From assembly GCA_963974485.1 (NCBI GenBank), contig CAXBBS010000001.1, positions 62,001 through 126,000 on the forward strand: 64,000 bases of DNA, in the 5' to 3' direction. This DNA is from JAALKW01 sp963974485 (lineage in GTDB: Bacteria; Pseudomonadota; Gammaproteobacteria; Legionellales; Legionellaceae). Below are positions 28,101 to 37,213 of the stretch, piece after piece (position 1 is the first letter of the stretch; each line of letters starts with the position of its first letter). The position numbers and the translations under genes were made by a program. Below the pieces are notes generated by a model, which saw only the letters and a list, made by a program, of their open reading frames with translations, had not been told where the DNA came from and made no database searches.

Positions 28101-29324
28101 CTAACTTATTCCTGCTTTTAACGGCACATTAAGTTGTTTCATTAAGGAAAGAAAACGCGTATTCCCTGGGTCATATTCCATTACTTTCTCTGCATGAAAC
28201 CGGGAGACTTTCAACCACTCCTCATCCCCTACACTCATAAGATAGTTCATCACTCTCTCAAACTCTAAAATGTCAATTCGGTTAGTCCAAAAAGGTCCTG
28301 TTTCAGAAAGATTTGCTGGCCAACCAAAACTATATCTTTCTGAACGAATCGCAAACATGGCAACTCGATGACCTCTACCAAGTGCTTCGTGGCCAAGGGT
28401 CGAATCTATAGTAACAATATATTTTGAATGGTCTAAATAATCATAAGAACTCAAGGCCGTCTTTTTATACAAAATTTCCCAGCTATTACTATTTTGTAGG
28501 AACGATTTAAAATACAAGCTTTCTTCGCCTCGCGAATCATTCGTCCGAGCACAAATTAATAATTTCAATTTATGCTGATTTGTATACGCTATCAAAAAAG
28601 GAAGTATAGCAGCCTCACCCGCAATAAAACTATCTCGAGAACTGGGTTCATATTGTGAAATGAAAATAAGTGTGTTTTCATTTTTTTCATTTTTTTTAAT
28701 ACTTAAGTTGTTTTTAAAAGATCCGATTGAAAGCACTTCGCCTTCAATATAACACGAATATCTTTCCCCTATGGCTTGCGTAAACACACACATATAATCA
28801 ACAAAATACGTTGTTTTTTTTGGTATATGCTTTGAGGTTTTTAAAAAATCAACAGTCCACTCAGGCCTTAATCCATTTTGAACAAATATCTTTATGAAGT
28901 TTTCACTTTTTAATTCATAAAACCCCGTATTATTGTCAATAAAGGTTAATACAATGCTAGGATTAACAAACTGAATATAAACATCTTTGTATCTATCTCT
29001 AATATTCGAAAATATACTGTGTTTTTTTTTCCTATCCTTTCTAAGCAACAAAGTATAAAGCATTACATAGATATTTAAACTTTCCTCCCTTACATCCAAG
29101 ACATGAGTATGATTAGAGCTAATATAATGAGAAAAAATCTCTGACCCAACTCGGTCATAAATCAGAACTGTTGCAGTTTTCGGCCTTTTCCACACCCATT
29201 TGGCCCTTAACGCCCGTCGCCCCTCAGAAGAAATTTTTTTTATTTCAAAAGCTATTTTCTTTAAAATGCACCATCCATTTTTAATCAACGACATGCTCTC
29301 TCTGTGTGATGGATTGAGGTGCAT
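28101..29324 (-). CDS. Putative surface carbohydrate biosynthesis protein (glycosyltransferase-like)
   Basis: A 407-residue protein I do not recognise with certainty. After a basic N-terminus it has a TVLIYDRVGSEIFSHYI strand-loop, a middle region with KIFVQNGLRPEWTVDFL, and a C-terminal segment YIVTIDSTLGHEALGRGHRV that looks like the donor-binding end of a GT-B glycosyltransferase or a CDP-glycerol/KDO transferase-like fold. The frame overlaps the ABC transporter stop by 44 bases; an ATG ten codons later (29294) reduces this to 14 bases and may be the true start. Its place between a PglK-like transporter and an LIC12162-like gene suggests a role in sugar transfer. Confidence 0.6.
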   Translation of the reverse strand: MHLNPSHRESMSLIKNGWCILKKIAFEIKKISSEGRRALRAKWVWKRPKTATVLIYDRVGSEIFSHYISSNHTHVLDVREESLNIYVMLYTLLLRKDRKKKHSIFSNIRDRYKDVYIQFVNPSIVLTFIDNNTGFYELKSENFIKIFVQNGLRPEWTVDFLKTSKHIPKKTTYFVDYMCVFTQAIGERYSCYIEGEVLSIGSFKNNLSIKKNEKNENTLIFISQYEPSSRDSFIAGEAAILPFLIAYTNQHKLKLLICARTNDSRGEESLYFKSFLQNSNSWEILYKKTALSSYDYLDHSKYIVTIDSTLGHEALGRGHRVAMFAIRSERYSFGWPANLSETGPFWTNRIDILEFERVMNYLMSVGDEEWLKVSRFHAEKVMEYDPGNTRFLSLMKQLNVPLKAGIS

Positions 29325-31044
29325 CTTTCTTAATTATTTTTCCGCTTTCTATCATATATATACAATCACAATTAGCTAAAGTAGAGAGGCGATGTGCTAT
29401 AATCACTAATGTTTTATTACCTTGTAAGGCATTCACAGCTTTCATCACTGCTTTTTCAGTTGTTGTATCAAGAGCACTGGTTGCTTCATCAAGCACTAGT
29501 ATATCTGGATCATGATACAGAGCTCTTGCTATTCCAATACGTTGCCTCTGCCCACCAGAAAGCCGAACACCACGCTCTCCAACGAGAGTTTCCATACCAT
29601 TTGGCAAACTTTGTATGAATTCCTCAAGCTGTGCCGCTTTTAGCGCTCGCCTAACAGCAGCATCATCAATCTGATTGTCAGACAATCCAAACGCGATATT
29701 GTGCCTTAAACTATCATCAGTAAGAAAAATAGATTGGGGCACATAGCCAATTCGATTTTGCCACCCTCGTAAATCAGTTTGAATATCAACCCCATTAATT
29801 TTCACACAACCTTTAGTAGGTATAAGCAACCCTAAAAGAATATCAATTAAAGTACTTTTCCCGGCACCACTTGCTCCAATAAAGCCGACTGAATCTCCAT
29901 GATGGATAACCAGATTAATGCCCTTAAGTGCTTTTTGTTCAACTTCAGCATATTGAAAAGAAATATTTTCAAGGAGAATTTCTTTAATTAAGATTGATTT
30001 CTTTTGATTTTGTTTTAACGGCGATCTAGTAAACAAAACACCGCACTCTTTATGCAAGGTATGTACAACAGGTAGGTTGTAACGCAAAACTTGCATGGAA
30101 CTCAATAGCCGAACAACTGCTGGTAGTATTCTAAATGAAGCCACCGCAAAAAGCCCTAAAATTGGCAGCAGTGCATCTATTGTTTTTTTTTGCATGAGCA
30201 TTATTATAACCAGAAAGGCCAAACTACAAATAGCTAATAACTCAAAACATAACCTCGGAAGATCCGCTAAAAATTTCTGCTTTTGTGCAACATCCTGCAC
30301 ACCTTTATTATGCAAATTATATTGCATGATAAAAGCATTCTCTCGCCCTAATAACTTAATATCCTTCATCCCACCAAAACCTTGCTGCAAATGCTGTAGA
30401 CGAAAACCTTCATGACTTTGACGTGACTCCCCCCAATTTAAAAGCCGTTTACGAGCAGCATATTGAAATATAAACGCGAAAAAACCTAGTAAAACAACAA
30501 TAATTGTAGTTCCTATTGGTTCTACAATAAACAAAACCGTTATAACTCCTAATAAAACAAAACCTTCCGTAATAAAAGCAACCCCTTGTTGCAAAACACC
30601 TGATATGAAAAAATTTGTTTCTGTCATAATATTTCGCATGAGCTCAGCTGAGTTACGTTGCAAATGAAAACTCCACGGTTGAAACAAGTATCCTTGAAAA
30701 AAACGAAACGATAAGTTTGCTTGTGCGTTAAAAATAAAGCTATTTTGCTTCCAAATATTATAGGTCAAAAATGCTGTTTTCAAACAAAATATCCCAACCA
30801 AAACTAACATTCCTTCAATAAGCAACTTACTCGGACTTGGATTACCTATAAAGTTTAAATAGGGTTGTATGCTTGGATACTTATGTATTAAATCAGATTG
30901 CGTCATTAATCCAATCAGAGGAAGAACCAAACCTAACCCCATAACCTCAAAAAGCATACCCAGTAATATAAGCACCACCAAAACCAATAATTGTTGCCGT
31001 TCTTGTAATGTTAATATTTGAATAATTTTTTTATATACTGTCAT
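29281..31044 (-). CDS. ABC exporter, fused permease and ATPase (PglK/MsbA-like)
   Basis: A 587-residue half-transporter. Residues ~1-330 contain six predicted membrane helices. The C-terminal ATPase has Walker A VGFIGASGAGKSTLIDILLG, signature RLSGGQRQRIGIARAL and Walker B ILVLDEATSALD. It resembles PglK and related flippases that turn lipid-linked oligosaccharides across the inner membrane, and would act as a homodimer. No Wzx-type flippase is seen, and with a PglC-like initiator present this is the leading flippase candidate. It overlaps the next gene downstream. Confidence 0.87.
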   Translation of the reverse strand: MTVYKKIIQILTLQERQQLLVLVVLILLGMLFEVMGLGLVLPLIGLMTQSDLIHKYPSIQPYLNFIGNPSPSKLLIEGMLVLVGIFCLKTAFLTYNIWKQNSFIFNAQANLSFRFFQGYLFQPWSFHLQRNSAELMRNIMTETNFFISGVLQQGVAFITEGFVLLGVITVLFIVEPIGTTIIVVLLGFFAFIFQYAARKRLLNWGESRQSHEGFRLQHLQQGFGGMKDIKLLGRENAFIMQYNLHNKGVQDVAQKQKFLADLPRLCFELLAICSLAFLVIIMLMQKKTIDALLPILGLFAVASFRILPAVVRLLSSMQVLRYNLPVVHTLHKECGVLFTRSPLKQNQKKSILIKEILLENISFQYAEVEQKALKGINLVIHHGDSVGFIGASGAGKSTLIDILLGLLIPTKGCVKINGVDIQTDLRGWQNRIGYVPQSIFLTDDSLRHNIAFGLSDNQIDDAAVRRALKAAQLEEFIQSLPNGMETLVGERGVRLSGGQRQRIGIARALYHDPDILVLDEATSALDTTTEKAVMKAVNALQGNKTLVIIAHRLSTLANCDCIYMIESGKIIKKDAPQSITQREHVVD

Positions 31045-31148
31045 CTTTACTCTCTGCTTGAAAGTTCCATTTTTAATATTATTTTAACACTAGATAGTGA
31101 GTCAAATCATGATGAAACTTAGCTAACAAGTCCATTAGAATATACTTC

Positions 31149-31522
31149 TTAGAGAAAACTGTTTTTGCTCCATAATGCTATATTTTTTTCCTGCATACAC
31201 TTCGAATAATTTACTTTAATAATATAAACTGCCTGCTTCATCAGGTCTAACTCTTGATCAACATGCTCAGCTTGAGTATTATTCACTAAACCAATGGTTG
31301 GCATCCCTCTTGCCATACCACATACATTTATATGAAAAGGATTACTTAAAATAAGGTCACACTTTCCATATGAAATAAAAATATCACTTTTCCCAATATC
31401 ACCTTTTAATATGCTGAAACAGTAACACGACTTAAAGTATATTTTTCATTAAGAGCAGACAAAAATTTTGAAATGATATCTAAGTCTTTATAAATATGAG
31501 GATAGAAACAAAAATGTAACAT
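31149..31522 (-). pseudogene. Decayed polysaccharide pyruvyl transferase-like gene, C-terminal part
   Basis: From an ATG at 31520-31522 the minus strand reads HFCFYPHIYKDLDIISKFLS and on to a stop. A shifted frame then continues with SDIFISYGKCDLILSNPFHI and NVCGMARGMPTIGLVNN, ending at a TAA at 31149. These match in order the segments VCFVPHIHEDYKAIAQITS and YHTNVCGTAMGIKTIGL of the intact protein at 38560-39702. At least one frameshift and loss of the N-terminal half make it non-functional. It marks an older copy of the cassette. Confidence 0.7.
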
Positions 31523-31537
31523 GGATTGATTTTCTAC

Positions 31538-31606
31538 TCAAAAAAGCACCTTCCCTGGCAAACGTGAAGATGTCATACGAGGTTCTATGGTAGTAATAAC
31601 TTCCAT
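31538..31606 (-). pseudogene. Remnant of an SpsF-type cytidylyltransferase N-terminus
   Basis: The ATG at 31604-31606 opens a 22-residue frame containing VITTIEPRMTSSRLPGKVL, which ends at a stop at 31538. Intact SpsF domains begin VAIVQARMGSMRFPEKVM (see 34229-36259) or the commoner TIQARMGSSRLPGKVL. The similarity to the nucleotide-binding signature is specific, but only this piece survives. Confidence 0.55.
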
Positions 31607-31625
31607 GCTATAGATTTCATCACAT

Positions 31626-32273
31626 TTAAGGTGTAGAAGACAAACCAAGCCATAAGGCACGAAATATTCGTTTATTCGCAACCCATCGATTACCAAATCT
31701 AGGTTGATCACTTCTTGAAGGGGTGCTAATCGCTAACTGCTCGATTTTCTTGTTGTTTTTTGCGGCATAAATAGCCAACTCAGTTCCTATAGAGCCATAC
31801 GAATCAAAATGACCAAGCTCCTTATAAATCTCTGCTCGATAAGCTTTCATCCCGCATAGAGGATCTCGAATACCCCATTTCGAAGAAGCAACCCAAGCAA
31901 AAACATGTTCCGCAAAACGCTGTCGACGATCCCGAACACCTATCACCATATCAGAACCTTGCTCTAATTTTTCAATAAACTGGCTCACAATTGTCGGATC
32001 ATGCTGGCCATCCGCATCCACTGTAATGAAATACTGATACCCTAAACTTTCTGCATGAGAAAAACCGGTATCAAGCGCTCGATCATATCCACGTGTACTA
32101 CCGTGCTTAACCACCTCGGCACCGGCATCTCGTGCCAATTTCGCGGTATCATCATTTGACCCATCATCCACAACAATCGGCATACCAAATTGCATTGCTT
32201 TGGCCACAACACTCCCAATGGTCATGGCTTCATTCAACGCCGGAATTACTATACCTGTTCTAGATCGGCCCAT
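31626..32273 (-). CDS. Glycosyltransferase family 2 (dolichol-phosphate mannosyltransferase-like)
   Basis: A 215-residue GT-A enzyme with GIVIPALNEAMTIGSVVAK, PIVVDDGSNDDTAKLARDAG and the metal-binding FITVDADGQHDP (about residues 83-94). It lacks the C-terminal membrane domain of some polyprenyl-phosphate glycosyltransferases. The start overlaps the neuB-like stop by 25 bases. It is the last intact gene of the NulO-like cassette and probably transfers, or prepares a lipid-linked form of, one of its sugars. Confidence 0.86.
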   Translation of the reverse strand: MGRSRTGIVIPALNEAMTIGSVVAKAMQFGMPIVVDDGSNDDTAKLARDAGAEVVKHGSTRGYDRALDTGFSHAESLGYQYFITVDADGQHDPTIVSQFIEKLEQGSDMVIGVRDRRQRFAEHVFAWVASSKWGIRDPLCGMKAYRAEIYKELGHFDSYGSIGTELAIYAAKNNKKIEQLAISTPSRSDQPRFGNRWVANKRIFRALWLGLSSTP

Positions 32274-33340
32274 CGAAGATGCTCTCCAGATTTTATTGAA
32301 CGATTGAGTTTTTTTCCAATAATTTCATTTATTTCATAAGGTAAAATAGCATCGCCTGGACAAGGACGAAGCACCGTTACACTTTCACGAGAAAGAATTG
32401 AGCCTTCTGAAAAATTACCGGCCAGACGGACTGCTCGTCGTTGTAAAACGACGGTTTCTTGCTCATTTTCTTCTACTTGTTTAACTTGACCTCCCAAACT
32501 ATTTTCAAGCTCACGTGTACAATCTACCATGGCTCTCCAAGTTTTAGGATTCATGGAGAAAGCATGATCAGGCCCTATTCTCGTTGTATCATCAGTAAAA
32601 TGCTTTTCTATAATACGAGCACCAAGTGCAACCGAACCCAAAACAGTTGCATGCCCAGGTGTATGATCGCTCAACCCAAGAATAATATCAGGATACATTT
32701 CTTGATAAGTCTTTAAGACATTTAATTGAATGTGTCTAAAATTTTCAAGACTTGCTGTATAATTTGTATTGCACTGAAGTAACGCCAATTTTGAATTAAA
32801 TTGTAACGCTGTTTCCACAGCTCGTTGTACATCCTTAAGTGTTGATGCCCCTGTGGCTAACATATAAGGCTTATTCTTTTTCGCGATATGTTCAATAATT
32901 TCTAACCATGTGATATCACCAGAACCAATTTTATAGGCCGGTACATAAGGATCGACACTATCGACAAGGTCAAGTGCATACGGACTTGTAAAAAAAGTAA
33001 TATCCACTTCATCACACGCTTCTTTTAAATGCGCGGTCCAATCAAGGTGTACAGAGGCATCTTGATATACTTGATACACCGATTTATCCCATTGTCCTTG
33101 GTGTGACTTTCGTCCATCGAGAGCATTAAATCCCACATCGCTAACAATCGTATCTGCTGTGAAATGCTGGAACTTCGCTGCATCTGCGCCCGCTTCCTTT
33201 GCCAAATAAATAAGATCTTTTGCACGCTGAAGCGTACCATCATGATTAGCAGCGATATCTGCAATAAAATAAGTCGGCTCATCAAAGCCAATTTTTTGAC
33301 CACGAATTTCAAACGTGCTTTCTAGTTTAATTATACTCAT
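32249..33340 (-). CDS. N-acetylneuraminate synthase family protein (NeuB/SpsE) with SAF domain
   Basis: A 363-residue NeuB-type condensing enzyme. The TIM barrel (residues ~20-270) includes FIADIAANHDGTLQRAKDL, DAAKFQHFTADTIVS, YKIGSGDITWLEI, GLSDHTPGH and RIIEKHFTDD with family metal and phosphoenolpyruvate contacts. The C-terminal SAF/antifreeze-like domain (~295-363) has RRAVRLAGNFSEGSILSR. It joins phosphoenolpyruvate to an amino sugar to give a nine-carbon acid. It is the second NeuB of the locus, lacking the fused domains of 39758-42052. It lies two bases after the SDR stop. Neuraminic, legionaminic, pseudaminic or a novel acid cannot be distinguished by eye. Confidence 0.9.
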   Translation of the reverse strand: MSIIKLESTFEIRGQKIGFDEPTYFIADIAANHDGTLQRAKDLIYLAKEAGADAAKFQHFTADTIVSDVGFNALDGRKSHQGQWDKSVYQVYQDASVHLDWTAHLKEACDEVDITFFTSPYALDLVDSVDPYVPAYKIGSGDITWLEIIEHIAKKNKPYMLATGASTLKDVQRAVETALQFNSKLALLQCNTNYTASLENFRHIQLNVLKTYQEMYPDIILGLSDHTPGHATVLGSVALGARIIEKHFTDDTTRIGPDHAFSMNPKTWRAMVDCTRELENSLGGQVKQVEENEQETVVLQRRAVRLAGNFSEGSILSRESVTVLRPCPGDAILPYEINEIIGKKLNRSIKSGEHLRWADLEQV

Positions 33341-33342
33341 TA

Positions 33343-34197
33343 TTAGCTCTCCAGCGATTTAATTTCTTCTTTCAGTGTTGGCAAACAAACGCCAAACACT
33401 TTTTCAAAATAAGAAGAGTCCATGCACATATTTTTAGGACGATATGCAGTAAATTTAATTTTATCAGATGTATCTCTTTTCATGGATTCTGTTGATAAAT
33501 TAAGTTCCTCTGCAAGTGAAAAAGCAAACTCAGCCTTACTCATTCCTTCTTTTGAACCCAAGTTATACACACCTCGTTGAGGCTTTCTAATAACAAGCTC
33601 CAATAACTCTATTAAACGCTGTATAGATAATGGACTAAAACGCACATCTTCAAATACTTTTATTTGCTGAGCGTTACGTAATGACTGTATTAACCAATCA
33701 CTTAAACTCGTCCTACTCGCGCATGAGCTTGGTCCAAAGAAATTAGTTCTTAAAATAGTTGATGAAACCTTTGATGCTGCAATTTCTCCTGCATATTTTG
33801 AAAACCCATAATAATTACTCAACTTAATTTCATGCTCTTGCTGACAGCCTTCGGCATCATAAATCATATCTGTGGAGATATGGACTAAATGGCATCCATG
33901 ACTAGCTTGCTGAATCCATTTTGCCAAGTGCTCAACAATACGCACATTTAGAAGATAAGCTTTTTGTGGACTTCGTTCACATTCATCAACATCGGTACAA
34001 GCCACAAGATTAACAATGACGTCAGGAGAAACAGTATTTAAAATGCTGTTTGTTTCGTCCCAATTTGTCAAGTCGGCTACGACATCACCTTGACTCATTT
34101 GAGAATGACGAATAACCTCATACCCACATGCTTGCAGATAAGGCGTCAATGAACTTCCTAATAAACCAAAAGCACCCATAATCAAAATTTTTGTCAC
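33343..34197 (-). CDS. SDR sugar reductase, RfbD (dTDP-4-dehydrorhamnose reductase)-like
   Basis: A 284-residue protein of the RmlD substrate-binding family starting with GTG (34195-34197). The coenzyme motif is ILIMGAFGLLGSSLTPYL, followed by NLVACTDVDECERSPQKAY, HISTDMIYD and NYYGFSKYAGEI (Tyr-x-x-x-Lys). It would reduce a keto group of a nucleotide- or phospho-sugar. It lies between the aminotransferase fusion and neuB-like genes, so it probably works on the NulO precursor. dTDP-rhamnose genes rmlA/B/C are not adjacent, so a rhamnose role is unlikely. Confidence 0.84.
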   Translation of the reverse strand: MTKILIMGAFGLLGSSLTPYLQACGYEVIRHSQMSQGDVVADLTNWDETNSILNTVSPDVIVNLVACTDVDECERSPQKAYLLNVRIVEHLAKWIQQASHGCHLVHISTDMIYDAEGCQQEHEIKLSNYYGFSKYAGEIAASKVSSTILRTNFFGPSSCASRTSLSDWLIQSLRNAQQIKVFEDVRFSPLSIQRLIELLELVIRKPQRGVYNLGSKEGMSKAEFAFSLAEELNLSTESMKRDTSDKIKFTAYRPKNMCMDSSYFEKVFGVCLPTLKEEIKSLES

Positions 34198-34228
34198 TTT
34201 GTATCATCCAATATTCGATTCAATACCA

Positions 34229-36259
34229 TTAATTCAACCGTTTAAACCCTGCATGACAGACAGGGCCTTCAAGTAGACTATCAATAGGACGGCTACCCAT
34301 TTCACATTCTTTAATCAAAGCAAAGATAGGTTCAAGTGCAATAAAATATTGCTCAATAATTGATGGTATATGGTCAATACATACATAAACTACCGTAGCT
34401 GCCAAAAATCCCTTTTTTAACATCTCTTGTGTGATGAGTGTTTTGTACTTCAGCATATTAGGAACCGGGAAATGAAATCCGATCATTGCTGGCAACCCAC
34501 TCACATGAATAGGTAATTCATATTTATCTGCAAGCATTTTCCAACGCTCACCTATCAACGCTCCAATCGTTGTAATTTTCTCCCAAGATTTTTCACGGGC
34601 CATCACATCTAAGGTTTTCAATGCCGCTGTCGGACCAATCCTTTCTGTCCAAAACGTACTACTAATAAACGTAGCTTGTGCTGCATCCATGATTGCTCTT
34701 TTACCAATAACCGCACTAATGGCATAACCATTACCAAGTGTTTTACCAAAAACTGCCATGTCAGGCTCAACGCCATATAGTTTGTGTAAGCCACCAAACG
34801 TTTGACGAAACCCTGAAGTACATTCATCAAAAATAAGTATAATGTTTTTTTCTGTTGCAAGTGCGCGAACCTTTTGCAAAAAATCGTTCTCTGGGGCGAA
34901 GTTGCGCGACACTTCCATTTTTATCACACCAATCTCATGCTGGCGTACAAGAGCTTCTAGCCCCGAATAATCATTATAATTAAACGGTAATACACTGCCA
35001 CATAAATTTTTTGGAACACCCTTCGGATCCAAGCCAGGTAATAAATGAGAGTTTAAATTCTCTCCATCATTTAAGTTTGCAGCTAAATACCAATCATGCC
35101 AACCATGGTACCCGCATATAGCTACTTTATCCCGCCCAGATGCACAACGAGCAATACGAATAGCCATTGCATTAGCTTCCCCTCCCGTTCGGGCCAAACG
35201 CACCATATCGGCCCAAGGATGAATTTCTACTAATCGTTCAGCTAAATAAACTTCTTCCGGGCAATTAAAAGTAGACAAATTACCAGTCGCAACAACCTCC
35301 CGTACGGCGTCATCCACCTCTGGATGTGCATAACCCAGAACATTTGTACCAACTCCCATAATAGACATATCAATGTATTCATTACCATCCATATCCCATA
35401 CACGACACCCTTTTGTTTTACTAAAGTAAGTGGGCCACTTTTCAGGCAAAAACATTTCAGCCCGTTTAGAAAGCAACATATTGCCCCCAGGGATCACTTG
35501 CTTAGCTCGTTTCCAAAGCTTCTGTCCTCGACCTAATTGAGCACCCTCATTTCGTATTAAATGCTTGTTAACCATAAACCACTCTGAATATGCATCATGT
35601 AATAATAAGATTTGCCGCCATCCAAACATTGGATTGGGATAGAAATGTTCAAAAATATTTTTTATCAGTGTAAAATCTTCTGGCTCATCAACTGTCCAAC
35701 GTTCAGCTGAATAATCAATATCATTGGTGTAGCTCAAACGAGAAAATTGCTTCGATTCTTTAATAAATGGCGTAACATGCTCCCGCTGCATAGACGTTTT
35801 TGCATGCTCCCAAGCCTTTGCTAAGGCCTTAAATGTAAATACTTCTGCATCTAAACCATCTGGGTAAGTTGGTTGCAATGTGTTTGAAACATAGTCTACA
35901 CCGGCTTCTTCAAACTTCGTAATGATGCCATCCACAAGCTCTGGATCAATTAACGGGCAATCACCTGTAATACGTACGACTGTGTCAGCCTCAGCTTCTT
36001 TTGCTGCCTGATAATAGCGCTCAAGTACATCCTCTTCGCTCCCTCTATATACCGAATAACCCAACGTTTGAACATGTTTCACTAAAGCATCATTACGTTT
36101 GTCTTTCGATGTAGCAAGAACAATATCTGTAATTAAAGTTGATTGTGCGAGTCGCATAAGCAACAACTCTATCATTGGTTTACCACAAATAGATCGCATG
36201 ACCTTTTCGGGAAAACGCATAGAACCCATACGTGCCTGAACAATAGCAACCGTTTTCAT
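34229..36259 (-). CDS. Fusion of SpsF-like cytidylyltransferase and class III (glutamate-1-semialdehyde aminomutase-like) aminotransferase
   Basis: A 676-residue two-domain protein. Residues ~1-235 are an SpsF/CMP-NulO-synthetase-like nucleotidyltransferase (VAIVQARMGSMRFPEKVMR, VRITGDCPLIDPELVD, YVSNTLQPTYPDGLDAEVF). Residues ~245-676 are a class III PLP aminotransferase (RVWDMDGNEYIDMSIMGVG, RTGGEANAMAIRIAR, ILIFDECTSGFRQTFGG with Asp478, AVFGKTLGNGYAISA with PLP Lys506). The frame opens four codons earlier, but the ATG at 36257-36259 overlaps the preceding TGA and is preferred. Both halves keep their catalytic motifs. Amination of a keto-sugar plus nucleotide activation in one protein is inferred. 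Its SpsF fossil relative lies at 31538-31606. Confidence 0.88.
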   Translation of the reverse strand: MKTVAIVQARMGSMRFPEKVMRSICGKPMIELLLMRLAQSTLITDIVLATSKDKRNDALVKHVQTLGYSVYRGSEEDVLERYYQAAKEAEADTVVRITGDCPLIDPELVDGIITKFEEAGVDYVSNTLQPTYPDGLDAEVFTFKALAKAWEHAKTSMQREHVTPFIKESKQFSRLSYTNDIDYSAERWTVDEPEDFTLIKNIFEHFYPNPMFGWRQILLLHDAYSEWFMVNKHLIRNEGAQLGRGQKLWKRAKQVIPGGNMLLSKRAEMFLPEKWPTYFSKTKGCRVWDMDGNEYIDMSIMGVGTNVLGYAHPEVDDAVREVVATGNLSTFNCPEEVYLAERLVEIHPWADMVRLARTGGEANAMAIRIARCASGRDKVAICGYHGWHDWYLAANLNDGENLNSHLLPGLDPKGVPKNLCGSVLPFNYNDYSGLEALVRQHEIGVIKMEVSRNFAPENDFLQKVRALATEKNIILIFDECTSGFRQTFGGLHKLYGVEPDMAVFGKTLGNGYAISAVIGKRAIMDAAQATFISSTFWTERIGPTAALKTLDVMAREKSWEKITTIGALIGERWKMLADKYELPIHVSGLPAMIGFHFPVPNMLKYKTLITQEMLKKGFLAATVVYVCIDHIPSIIEQYFIALEPIFALIKECEMGSRPIDSLLEGPVCHAGFKRLN

Positions 36260-37134
36260 AGTACATTCCAACGAGAAGGATTAATTAAGTCCAAATTTTC
36301 ACTCACTAAATTGTCTGGAGGTAACACAAAAGAAGTATTAGGGCTGGCCATAATTTCTTGCAAATGCTCTAAGTTATCAATACCAACCAATACTCGATCA
36401 ATGTCAGCGTTTGCTAACGCAAAATTTAAACAAGCTTGCAATGGCGTTAATGCTTGCTCGTTCAACCATAGCTCCCATGCATCCCACAACGGTTGCCAAC
36501 GATTGAATATTGCAGGCCTTGTTTGCTTAGGCATTAACAGTAATCCTTGAAGAAATATTGAACGAACATGAACTTCTGTATTAGCCTTTTTTAAACGATT
36601 TAACCAGCCAGATGTTACAAGTCTACGATCAAAAATATTAAAAGGTGCCTGAACAAGATCGAAATGATAATGTGGCCATAGTGCTTCTAATGCTTCAGGG
36701 CCATAAACTGAAAGTCCAATTTTATTAATTTTACCGGCTTCTTTCAGTGCAACCATCGCCTGGTAAATTTGCTCACCATTCACACCGAGAAGCTGTTCTG
36801 GATGATGTAATAATAATCCATGTAAGCAGTTCAGTTTAAGCCTACTTAGAGAACCCTCAACTGTGTGCATCACAAATCCAAACATATCATTGCAGGATTC
36901 TTGTAAAGCTGGCAATTTGGTTATAACATTCCACGAAGTAACACCAACATCACCTAATCGCTGCTCACTTTCTCCATAGGCTATCGCTGTATCTAATGTA
37001 TTAATCTTTGCTGAGCATGCATAAGCTAGAATGGAGGCAATAGCTGCTTGGCTTATCTGCCCCGATTGATTAGCTACACCATATGGCTTCCCAAACTGAA
37101 CAGTTCCAAGAGCAAGTCGAGATCCGAAAGTCAT
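36256..37134 (-). CDS. Aldo/keto reductase family protein
   Basis: A 292-residue (beta/alpha)8 oxidoreductase. It shows RLALGTVQFGKPYGVANQSG, NTLDTAIAYGESEQRLGDVG with the catalytic Asp and Tyr, and LHGLLLHHPEQLL in the His position. The coenzyme end is around ANADIDRVLVGIDNLEHLQE. Members of this subgroup occur in NulO and unusual-sugar cassettes next to NeuB, SpsF and class III aminotransferases, where the exact reaction is unknown. Its stop overlaps the next start (ATGA), so expression is coupled. Confidence 0.86.
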   Translation of the reverse strand: MTFGSRLALGTVQFGKPYGVANQSGQISQAAIASILAYACSAKINTLDTAIAYGESEQRLGDVGVTSWNVITKLPALQESCNDMFGFVMHTVEGSLSRLKLNCLHGLLLHHPEQLLGVNGEQIYQAMVALKEAGKINKIGLSVYGPEALEALWPHYHFDLVQAPFNIFDRRLVTSGWLNRLKKANTEVHVRSIFLQGLLLMPKQTRPAIFNRWQPLWDAWELWLNEQALTPLQACLNFALANADIDRVLVGIDNLEHLQEIMASPNTSFVLPPDNLVSENLDLINPSRWNVL

Positions 37135-37213
37135 TTTATAATGCCACTATTTATCAAGACAGCGTTTCCTTTGTTTACTTTTCTTTTTAAACATATATTA
37201 GTAAAGTTGATTA

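Noticed and set aside
33343..34197. Assignment of the RfbD-like SDR to dTDP-rhamnose synthesis
   Set aside because: No rmlA, rmlB or true rmlC nearby. Its place between aminotransferase and NeuB genes fits the NulO-like pathway better.
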